Of a stretch of 64,000 bases of DNA, positions 35,130 through 45,589 are shown in pieces. The first letter of the stretch is position 1; the number at the start of each line of letters is the position of its first letter. Source of the DNA: Prostheceraeus crozeri. Its lineage: Eukaryota > Platyhelminthes > Polycladida > Euryleptidae. Made by a program: the position numbers and the translations under genes. Where the stretch lies: assembly GCA_907163375.1 (NCBI GenBank), contig CAJQUW010012444.1, forward strand, positions 1 to 64,000, written 5' to 3'. The notes beneath the pieces were generated by a model. That model saw nothing but the letters and a program-made list of their open reading frames with translations, was not told the origin of the DNA and ran no database searches.

Positions 35130-35465
35130 TATTATGCAATCGTGAGTCAAATATTCAATATGCGTCAAAACGTCTGACTTGCGTCTAATAGTCCAACCCG
35201 TCAGAATGCCGTCGTGAGTCAAAAAGTATGACTTGCGTCAGTAAGAACGAAAATCTGGAGTCTCCGAAACCGAAACCGGCGGAAAGTATTGAAAGCATGT
35301 ATTGAATACATCTCAGCAAAATTTACCTGTACACCAAATTTGGTGAGATGCGAGCGTGCGGAACAAAGTCCATTTGCGTCAAAAAGTCTGACTGCGTCAA
35401 TATGTCCAACTTGGCGTCATTTTGTCTGACTTGCGTCATCTACTGAAGGGAGAACATGCCGACAC
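35130..35465. repeat. Array of GACTTGCGTCA words, right copy
   Basis: Copies of GTCTGACTTGCGTC, TGCGTCAAAA and GTCCAAC run up to GACTTGCGTCATCTACTGAA and end in ATGCCGACA at about 35465. Inverse in orientation to the array at 27738-28035. Confidence 0.65.
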
Positions 35466-35623
35466 TTTCCGGTTTTCTAATCATCATGTCGGTGCAGCCG
35501 TCACTTAGCCGATGAGTGCCGACAACACCTGTGTCGGCATTCACTCGGTGCGCCGACACGGTTGACAGCCGACACTGCCCGACTATTTGCCGAGGGATCC
35601 CCGACGATTTTTTTTCACCGGGG
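35455..35623. repeat. Array of GCCGACA words with a TTTTTTTTCACCGGG end
   Basis: Dense GCCGACA, TGTCGG and CCCGAC words, ending CCCCGACGATTTTTTTTCACCGGG. It is the inverse counterpart of 21262-21480 in motif and end sequence. Confidence 0.65.
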
Positions 35624-35645
35624 AGTTAAATAGAGTACGGTACCT

Positions 35646-36020
35646 ATGTCGGAGTCGGAGTCCTATCATTTGATAGGACTCCGGACTCCGGCCTATAACT
35701 AGACCCGAAATATGATACAAACAAATTATTTATTCTCGTGCAGCTGTCACTGTGTTGATATCAAATTTCTCCGTCAAACGAAAGTACAGAGACAGGAGTG
35801 CACGCAAAGCTTGAAATAGTTGAGGAAATGACCCGTGATAGTTAAAAAGGGATTGTCTTTTCACTCGGTGATTTAATAGAGAAGATAAGCTTTCCTAACC
35901 TCGATCACACCTACGCACCAAAGGTCACATCAGAGACAAAAATGAAAATACTACCCGGGACGAGCAAACCGAATAATTTTGTTAGAAACTTGCTAGCTGT
36001 TTGCTAATTTTGTGAAAAAT
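35646..36020. repeat. Compound repeat: GGAGTCGGAGTCC hairpin plus CTACCCGGGACGA block, copy 1
   Basis: The hairpin GGAGTCCTATCATTTGATAGGACTCC is at about 35659-35690. About 260 bp later comes CTACCCGGGACGAGCAAACC followed by TTTGTTAG / TTTGCTAATTTTG words. The same two blocks occur in inverse order and orientation at 55740-56155. Confidence 0.6.
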
Positions 36021-36129
36021 AGAAATTTTGATAAATACCTACTATGTTTGCTAATTTTGTTAGAGGCCTACCAGTTTCTAAGCAAAATAATGAAATTATA
36101 AAAAACTTTTTAATTTTGTTAAATATTTA

Positions 36130-38046
36130 TGAAATATTAGTCAAATTATCCTAAATGTCAGAACAAAACATTAATTAAATACATGTTTTCAGATAAGATT
36201 TGATATGCCATCCAAAACGCAGTGTGTTGTTAGGATCATTAAACTTTTGATTGACAAGAATCGATGAGAAATTGTCACAAAAGGCATTGATTCACTAATA
36301 TCTCTCATTGAAGACCTGTGATTCGATGCTTGGTCAAATGAGCTTGAAAATAAGTTTCAGCACGAATGTAGCAATCAGATCTTGTGTTCGAAATTGTATG
36401 TTTTACTTCCATATTGCTTGTATGAATCTTGTGTATTATCTTTGTGAAAAGTACTCGATACGTCATGATATGAGCTTAAATCGAAGAAACATAGTTTAAG
36501 TCGTGTGAAATTTCACCGACTCTGAGATCCTATCGAACTGTAGTAATCGCTTCGAACTTGCTCTAATCGTTCTCAGGAAACGATAGAAATTCCCGTGACG
36601 AGAATCCTATATTGGGTGCTATATTTAGAAATCTGTATAAGGCGCTCAGAGAGTTGCTATCATTTCCCGATGTTTCACGAGTGTGTCACGAGCATGTTGC
36701 ACGAGTAATCAGTTTTCATGATTATTTCTAAAGCATTACTTTATTCTAATGCATCCCAACCCCTGCAATTATCTAATTTATATTTCTGACCTATTCTGAG
36801 AAGGGATTATCATGTCTTCAAGATGGCGAGCCCCCCGACTTCGAACATTGCAAAGCATTTCTTCGCCGCGCTCTACGTCTATCAGTCAGTTCACGGCTTC
36901 CTCATGCAGTGTGTGGGTGTGATCCCGCTCGTCGAAGTGAAGACTGACGGCGCAGTTTTTCTCTATTCATTGAAGATACTGTAATATGCATGTTGTCATC
37001 CTTTGTTTAAGATCATTAGCGTCGAGTGTCCAGATGGAGTGTACATGGTGCGTCACTATTATTCAGACATGTGAGTAGCAAATAAATTGTATTTGTAAAT
37101 CAGGTGTAAAAACAGATGACTTGAAAAAACATTCTAAGCCAACCATTCAAATTATAATGTCCTTCAATTACCAAATAAAATGTACATTCAGTTAAAGAAG
37201 TAATCGTGTGATTCATCATGATAGGAGATGGAGACTTCGATCCTTGATGATGAGGCATATTTCCCAAAAATAGGAGTGGTAAATATTAATTTCCTCCATT
37301 TAATTAAAAAAATTGCAAGCGTTCTCCGGATTCTCGAATAGAAACCGCAGCGTATGCGGCTGCCTTCCAGTGGGTGTTTCATTCGGGAGCTGGTCGGTAC
37401 GATGATGATAGTGTGGTCCCTCATCAAATCGTATCAAATCATAAGAAAGTTAACTTCCTCTGAAATTCATCAGCATCGAGTATAGAGAGAGAGAATCCAT
37501 ATTCTATGGACAATCCTCACCATGACAGCGCGCACCGCTTAGCAATGTGCACAGCAGTCGTCTCATGCGTCATTGAATTTACTGAAAATCTATTCTTGAG
37601 AGAGAAAGGGATACTAAAAAGTAGTCCACCAATGTGGCATTGAAACTGTCCAAGATACATGACTGAAGTGAAGTGGTCGTGCTAAACATCAGGATCACAG
37701 GGCTTCTTTGGGACCACACTATTATCACTCCAGCTGGTCGTATGGAAAAAGATTGAATCTTCTTTTAATTCGCTGATTGATACTGTCGATAATGTAGCTT
37801 CCGTGCACATCTAAACCGTCGTTTGTCAGGCCTACATGCAGGGTTGGCATACTTTTTTAAATAGGAATTTTTGTGGTTTTTTAAGTAGGTCAAATGCTTC
37901 ACTGTATAATTTGGATTTGTGCAAGACATTTGAGGGTACGTTATTGTTACTGATTTCAGTTAATGGGGAAATTATTTGACATCAAATATCAAATCGGATT
38001 TTCTGCTTAACCGGCATGTTGTCCACCGTGGGAAAATGTGTTATGG
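36130..38046. other. Non-coding stretch
   Basis: No gene supported; frames at 36308-36499 and 37188-37427 lack motifs. Confidence 0.4.
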
Positions 38047-41000
38047 ATTACCCGCCGAGCAAGCTTTGTCCGCGGACAAAACGGGTAAGAAATGGACATC
38101 CGTCGGTCTTCCATTAACTCACACTTTTGTCCGCGAGACTACGGATAAAGAACGGCAGTATACGGAAATCCGTCGGGCTTCCGTTTCTCGGACTTTAAAT
38201 TCATGATTTACGGACGCTTCACGGAATAGAAACGGTTGCGCATGTCCGGAAATTTCCGTGTAAATTCTGATATAATATACATACTTAATCTGCTTAAACT
38301 TATCGAATGCTACTTGATTTGTTTATCTTTTAGTCCTCTTTTTGATTTTATCAAGCAACATCTAAGTCGAACGTTTGCTGAAAGCCTGGATGCAGATCAC
38401 ATTCCAGAATATTTTGTGGTCTAGCTATGAATTGAAGATCGATGATCTGTAATTCGGCATCTTGTTTTAAGTATTATTAAATCGAAGCGTTTAGTTTTAT
38501 GCTTGATCGCATTCTTTTGCCGAAGTGTGCGAGAGTACACCGTAGGCCGCCAGAATCGAACGCTTGCATAATTTCGACAGGAATATTATTTTTTGCGTAA
38601 CATGTAATAACCAGGGCAATTTCTTGCTATTTTTATAACTATGATTTCAGTGAGCATAGCAAGTAAAGAACATCGCCGTGCATGCATTGCGTTCTTTTCA
38701 ATTTCTTTTCTATCGAATCCTTGTGTTGTGCATGTCGGGCGATCTTGGAAGTTATAGTTTGTGAGTTGTGTCCAATTCATTTTGACGGGCGGTAATGTCA
38801 CTCATGAACCATATGCTTGCGTCTGCAAGGGCAATCTAGTCACTCTGTTACTATACAATTGCCTTTGGTTGTGATTCAGTTGAAGCAAGTGGCGCGCGCG
38901 AATTTTCTGTTTGACGCGGGATAAGCACTTTTTCACACACGACAAGCATTTTCAAGCAGCGCAATGTTTTGCTATCTTGTGATCGATCGCCCCTTTCGCT
39001 TACGTGATTGGCCAGGCCGTGAAGCGCAGTCAACGCCGGCAACTTGCAGAGGGAAAAGGGAACAGCCGATCATCAACTTTCACAATTGCAGGCGAATGTC
39101 GACTGAGAAAATTGGCTTGGTTATCTCAATGTCTCACCGTTGAAGGTGGATGTGATTTGTTCAATGCTTAATATATATCGGATTCAGTGTGGTGCAGTTT
39201 GGAGAACAATTCAACGTCGTCTAATGGCATTTCACACCGATTTATTCCTCACAATCTAAATAATCTGACTGTACATCTTATGCCGTGAATAATTTTCTAG
39301 TCAGCCTGAATACAGGTCTGAATTTGCACTACATTCAATGGAAAATTGGTTTCCTGTGATGAACTTGGTGAGTCGTAGTCGTGGCCATTAGTATTCCAGA
39401 CCCCAACAGGCAGACAACGAAAAACAGCTCAATGTCGTCGACTTACTTCCATATGCCATTGTCACATTGTCACTAGATACATGTCTTCTGCATCAACGAT
39501 ATTGACAAAATGGTGAGCTCGGAAATTTCCTAATTAGTTTCTATTTGCAGTCATGTTTCTTTAGAATGTTGCATTCACATTGAAAACAGCAGGGCTCTTA
39601 ATTTTGTATAGGCCTAGGCTATATTGTATGATAATATTTGATCTTATGTAGCAATCGCGCGTTATGGATTCGTGCGATTTGAATAGTTTTCCCAGTTCTT
39701 GGGGCGGATTTCACATTATATTTGACATGGTGACTGGTACATACAGTGTCATCATAATTTAACTATTTCATGAACTATACAACTGGATTTTCCACTAAAC
39801 GTTTGAATTTTTGTGTTTACGCAATACGTATGGAATTGAAAAATTATAAGAATTTACTTTTGCTAATAGATTTCAATTTTTCATTTCATCACAGTATGGG
39901 ACAATCGTGGAAATCTTATACATGATCGAAGTCTTACAACATAGTTGAAATTACGAATATGGCATACAAGGACAGCATAGACAAACTATAGGACATAGGA
40001 CTGTGGAGGCGGAGGCGTAAAAAATTGGCCTCCTACGGCTTTCGAAATTTTAATGAATGATGTGATTTGATATAATCCTATTATTTGATGCATATATTTG
40101 ATGTTATTTGATATACATTTGTTATAGATGCAATTTACGCCACCCAATATAAAAAATTACTGAATGAAGTTTAGACACCGTACATGTCCTCCGTTGAATA
40201 GATTCCATTGGTTTACTACCGTACAAGTAATTCATCAGTCGTCTATAGTGTATTTAGTAGTTGTACTATTCAACAACCGAAGTAAATCTATGAAAACAAA
40301 TGGTGCGAATTCAGCTATTGTGATTTTAATTACTTCGGCGTTTGGACACCATCACCGCCGCATTTGATTAATGAATGAATTTTCATTAATTAGTGGGTAT
40401 TGTATAGGCAACAGCTAGCCGACCATGTCTGTGAAGTAGATCCATTAAACTTTTTGATTAATGAAATGTAGATCTAGGCTGGTTGAGAAAACATGAACTC
40501 ATAGAAATCGATCATAATATGATCTTTATATGAACGTCATATTTGTTATGTTTCTTTACCGGACTACGTGAGGGTCTAATACGCATGATGTTCATGAAAA
40601 ATGGATTGCCATTGCACTCCGAATTATTAACAGTACTATAGAAGGCTACTACTACAGTAGTAGCCTTCTATAGTACTGTTCAATAATTCGGAGTGCATGA
40701 ATCTGGTTGGGTACTGGGGTCAAAGATGAACATCTATGACAGCAGTACCCAACCAAATTTGTAGACTACTGTAGGCTTACCGTGCTAAGAATAGCAAGAT
40801 TAATCATCAGTGTGTAGAGCTAGACCGACAACGGAAAATCAATTTTATCGTTATAGCATCATATCACGTTTATATCATGTTATTATTATAACTACAGTAT
40901 ATGGTATATATTATACTATATTATTGCTGAGGTCTGAGGCGGAGGCACTTTTCAAATAGGCCGCCTCGAACACAGCCTTGATAGGACATGCGTAAAGACA

Positions 41001-43957
41001 GTGAATACATTTGAATCGATGTGTCAGTTCATGCATCGAATTCATTTTATAATTCTAAAAATTTCTGTCGATGTTACATCAACTAGACTGACTGGTGAAA
41101 GGCTTTTTTATACTACGGTGTAGGTAAGTTTTAATGAAATTCGCTTCTACCAATGTTGGCCTTTGGTTTTAGTGTTTTTTAATGGTAAACAGCGTAGTGA
41201 AAATCTCGGGTGTCAAGATTGGACCCGTAAATTTCTTTTTCAACTGTTAACTGATGTGAATTAGTCAATCCGTTAACATGGGTAACCGACAAACAGCATT
41301 ATCTTGTTGCGATAACATAACATTTGAAATAATGTAATTAAGTGGCATGCGTATAAAAATACGCCTACTACCAAATTGAAGATAATTGATTGTAATAAAA
41401 ATTAGCAATATTACTGCTAATATCAATTATTATAGAATATTTTATCATAATGTTTTACTGCACATTATGTAACTCTTGTTTTCGACTTAACTTATCTTAA
41501 ACTGCATGGAATAAGTTAATTTGAACAGGGTCATAATGAATTAACCGATTAGCGATTGGTTGATCGCTCACATCACTACTATAAAGTCAAATGAAAGCTA
41601 ATTTAACTTAAAAGAGCCGTAAAGTCTTAAGTCCCCAAGTCTCCCTACTCGTATGCCAAATCATACCTTGCTATGATTACAAAAATATAGATTCTATTAA
41701 CCATGTATGAATGAAACTGTCAAGGATTTTTAGGTATTGATGACACAGTGGTTGTAATATCAGCACTTTTCTTTTATTCATTAAGCAGTGGCAGCGTTTT
41801 CACAAAATTTGTGTCAAATGACCTACCATCACTCGAATTCTCGTCATAATTTCCCCTCTAACACATGCAATAATGATTATCAAAAATATCCACTCTTTAG
41901 TGATTAAGGTGATTTCAATAGACTTCTTATAATTTCAGTTCAATTCCTTGGAAGAAAAGTTGGTGAAGCTGGAACGTGTGAGATTGCAAATCGACAAATC
42001 AGACGCCTTCGTTCTGAAAGTAATAATTTCTGCACAAATCAACTAATCATCTCAGGTTCAACCGTTGTTAGTTACTCGCAAAGTGTTACCGACTCAATGC
42101 ACCGGACGAGTTGATGCAATTTTTCATCCGAGACGACAAGTTTTCAAAGTGGAAATTCTCGAAGAGATGTTTTCCGACACTTTATCAAGTTGTGATATCC
42201 GTAATACGAGTATGTGCAAACATGGCCGGAAATTATGATGAAGTGGTGTCACGTGTGATCGAAAAGCGTCGAAAGAACGAGTGTCACAATTAAATCAAAC
42301 GGCAATGCCTGACTCCGATGAATAGAGGGAAGAAGAATCTCAGAAATTGTATTAGTTCATGAACTCTACGAAGAAGTGTAGCTCACGGACATTCGAATTA
42401 CATTCACATTGTTATATATAATTAGTATCTATTATCACTTCTTAAAATCTTTCCGTCGGTATTTTATGCAAGATGTGCTTCACTTGAGGTGATGCTAGTG
42501 TTTTCTTGTACCGGGTACGTTATGATAAAGGCACATTCTATTGTTTTATATACTCACATTCGTCGTTTTACATCAACTTGTCGTCCATTGTTCATTTATC
42601 AATCTAGTAATTCTTTTTATATAAGATTTGATCATATGTATTTCTGTACGAAACTTCAATCATTTCCACTCACACATTAAATTACAGTAATGCATGGGAA
42701 GTTTGTAATCGTTGCCAAAAGGGAAAAATTACTGTGTGACTTATCATTTCAAACGCCATTCGACAGTTACTGTTTCAATGTTGAATAAACGTATTATTCG
42801 TACGTACACTATTAGGCCTATATGATATCATACAATAGTATGTTTTGGGTATGAAGGTCAATGATAAGTAAGTTTTTTCGTGTGCCATTTGTAGGATGAT
42901 GCTTATACTTCATTTGATAGGTTAACATTTAAAATTGGATATGCAATTCTTTATCCTGTTTTAAATTATGAAATAAAGATTTGCATAATCCGTCTAGTAT
43001 GAAAATAAAATGATTTTCTTCTCATACCTACTAGTAAAACGGCTGCCTTAGAAAAACTTGTAACTTCGCACAATAAGACTACCAATAGGCTAACAGTAAC
43101 ATTGCGATTGTCCATGAATGTTGACATATTCCCATTTTGGCAAGTTTACAAGCTTTCCAGACCAGTCGATTATTGTTTTACCCTTGTTATTTGTTTAACG
43201 AATGTTAATTGTTGATATGCATATTTCTCAATTTGTCGTCTCTGGTGCTCAACAGATATCTCGTGTAAAGTTGTTGGTTTTCCTTGAAATTTTACAAACA
43301 AATGGGATAGCTTCGTGAGACGACCACTTTGTTTAATGTATTTTAATTGAATTGCTGATTTATAATATGACTTATCTGTCTATATTTCCGGAAGCGCTAG
43401 ATATTTGTAGCCAATTCGTTCAACATCAGTGAAACATCGGCAATTTATCTGTAACTGATCCGTAGTTAGCTCGTACAGGACCCGCTTATCCTAAGTAATC
43501 TGTCCGTTCGCTACCCGTCGACGATCTTTAACTTGTCCGTTGGAATCCGTATTTAGTCCGTCAAAGTCCATAATTAGTCCGTTAGAATCCGTATTTAGTC
43601 CGTCAGAATCCGTATTTAGTCCGTCCGAGTCCATAATTAGTCCGTCAGAGTCCATAATTAGTCCGTTGATTATCTGTGGTCAGTCCGTTCAGAATCCGCG
43701 CATTCATCATATCCGTCAACTGTCCGTCAGATTATTTTAATGCGGACAAATAATGTCCGCTATTGTTCCTTTGAAGTCCGTTCTAATGCCTTAGGCTACC
43801 CGTTCCTTGTCCTTTCATTTCCGCCCTATGTCCTTGTGATGTCCTCGGCGGACAAAATTTGTCCACCGTTTACTATCCGTTACCTGACCGCGAACGGACA
43901 CTAAAAAGACATTCAGCGGACTTCCGCCGGATGACTTTTTGCTCGGCGGGTAATTCG
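38047..43957. mobile_element. Candidate 5.9-kb element with ATTACCCGCCGAGCAA ends and TCCGT arrays
   Basis: The left end ATTACCCGCCGAGCAA at about 38047 has its exact inverse TTGCTCGGCGGGTAAT at about 43942-43957. Next to each lies an array of short words: TTGTCCGC, ATCCGTCGG, ACGGA (38070-38255) on the left, and tandem TCCGTCAGAGTCCATAATTAG-like units (43440-43930) on the right. The interior has no transposase-like frame, and the target duplication is unclear (at most ATT). I infer a non-autonomous DNA transposon. Confidence 0.6.
40613..40697. repeat. Long hairpin, about 40-bp arms
   Basis: TGCACTCCGAATTATT and AACAGTACTATAGAAGGCTACTACT are followed almost at once by their inverse, with one inserted base in the right arm. 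It lies inside the candidate element at 38047-43957. Confidence 0.85.
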
Positions 43958-44079
43958 TGCTGTTGTAAATTATTGGGATGATAAAAGATACTAAGATAGT
44001 TAAAAATATCACCTGATTGATTCTTATAATAGAAGCTCGATCAAAACCTGTGTCATCTTACTATTTTTCAATTATGCTA

Positions 44080-44540
44080 CATTCTGTATGGCCTATTCCT
44101 TCTCTTATGTGCGTCAAATACATTCAATACTTTTTGCATCAAAACTCTATTGTGCATTTCAGACCGCAATATCATTGTCTATCAAAGAGATATCATAAAT
44201 GGGAACTGATTGAAACTGACCAAACCAGCACAATTGATGGTAGAGGAACAATTACGACAGTTCTGTAGGCTGACATCTGCTGATGAGGTGAGTCTTTAAA
44301 TTATGTGATTCTTTGCCACTGCCTCCGAATGTTTTGGTTTTAGCAGCAGTGAGTTTTCTGCTGTTAATCCTTGGAGCATTTCGTAGCAGGATGACTTCGA
44401 TCAACAGTTATAATGTATAAATATGTATAAGGACTATTCTTGTCACTGCCTCCGAATGTTTTGGCTTTAGCAGCATTGAGTTTTTCTGCTGTTAATCCTT
44501 GGAGCATTTCGCAGCAGGATGACTTCGATCAACAATATAT
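44080..44540. repeat. Dispersed repeat, copy 2 (inverse of 21541-22010)
   Basis: Two tandem blocks with CACTGCCTCCGAATGTTTTGG, CTGCTGTTAATCCTTGGAGC and GCAGGATGACTTCGATCAAC, inverse to those at 21.55-21.81 kb. Confidence 0.75.
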
Positions 44541-44714
44541 TCAATTAATATCAACGGTAAATTTCATCAATGTTTTGCTACGGCGTAGGTTAACTGTAAT
44601 TTTATCAATAGAATGTGAGCGGTCTGCGAACCCACTTTATGCGTCAAGATCAAACCCACAAGTTTTATGATGTGTAAATTATACATGTTATTATTACAAT
44701 ATTATCCGGCCATT

Positions 44715-44895
44715 CCGCCTCACAAGAAGTGGCCGTTCCGCCTCACATGCGCCCCTCCGCCTCACTGCGATAATATCCACGTTACTTTCCGCCTCACATG
44801 CGGCCATTCCGCCTCACATGCGGCCATTCCGCCTCACTTGGGACCTTTCCGCCTCAATCAATAATATTTATTATTAATTTGACCCATCCGCCTCA
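44715..44895. repeat. Eight CCGCCTCA iterons, left of the recombinase gene
   Basis: CCGCCTCA occurs at 44715, 44738, 44757, 44789, 44809, 44829, 44849 and 44888, mostly preceded by TT or AT and spaced about 20 bp (range 19-39). Single inverse copies are at 54689 and 55250 on the far side of the recombinase gene. The regular spacing suggests protein binding sites. Confidence 0.8.
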
Positions 44896-45589
44896 CTTTT
44901 GATAAATGAAACATTTTACGCTCTATTAAATTGATATTGTATCCATCATACATGTAATGTTGTTAGATGCATAATTTATTCAATAAGAACAGTCTTGAAC
45001 TTCATTTCTTAATAAAGCTAGATTTGTGTCGATAGGATCCACGTGAACTCTAAACTCTAGTCGCAATAAATCAAATATGCCCCAGGACCTCCATCGCATC
45101 TTTTAGCTTCTAGACCTGATGATGATGCTGCGCATGGCTTCTGATACAATGTATACGTGCGGATTAGCTACAGAAAAATTGGGAGTGCTTTTGCCTTTAT
45201 TCTTGTGGTGAAAATAAAACGCTATAAATTAACTTTTCCATATTGGTTTTGTCCAATTATATCGAGTGATAACCGTTCAGTCATCAAAAATAAATGAACT
45301 ATAAAGTCACTCATTTCTTTGTGAAGGTGATCTAATTTTCTAGTACTAAGAAAGAATCCTCTGTACAATAATCAACAATTTTTTGCACACACAAAAATGT
45401 ATGTTCCTAATTTCCAACGGCTAGTGAATGACATTTTTCATTCACTAACTTTTGTCGTGCAAACCCATATTCATTTAATAAAATAAATATGCCAATCAAG
45501 TAGTAAAAACACCCACTCCTGTTAAAATAAGTTCATTTTTTTACTATGAAGTGGACAAAAAGAAGAAAACGCAAAGTAAAAAAGTAAAG

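Noticed and set aside
40005-40980. Two GAGGCGGAGGC clusters (about 40010 and 40930) as more CCGCCTCA iterons
   Set aside because: They share GAGGCGGA but have different neighbours (each followed by a GGCC-CC word) and no regular spacing. They look like a separate short repeat.
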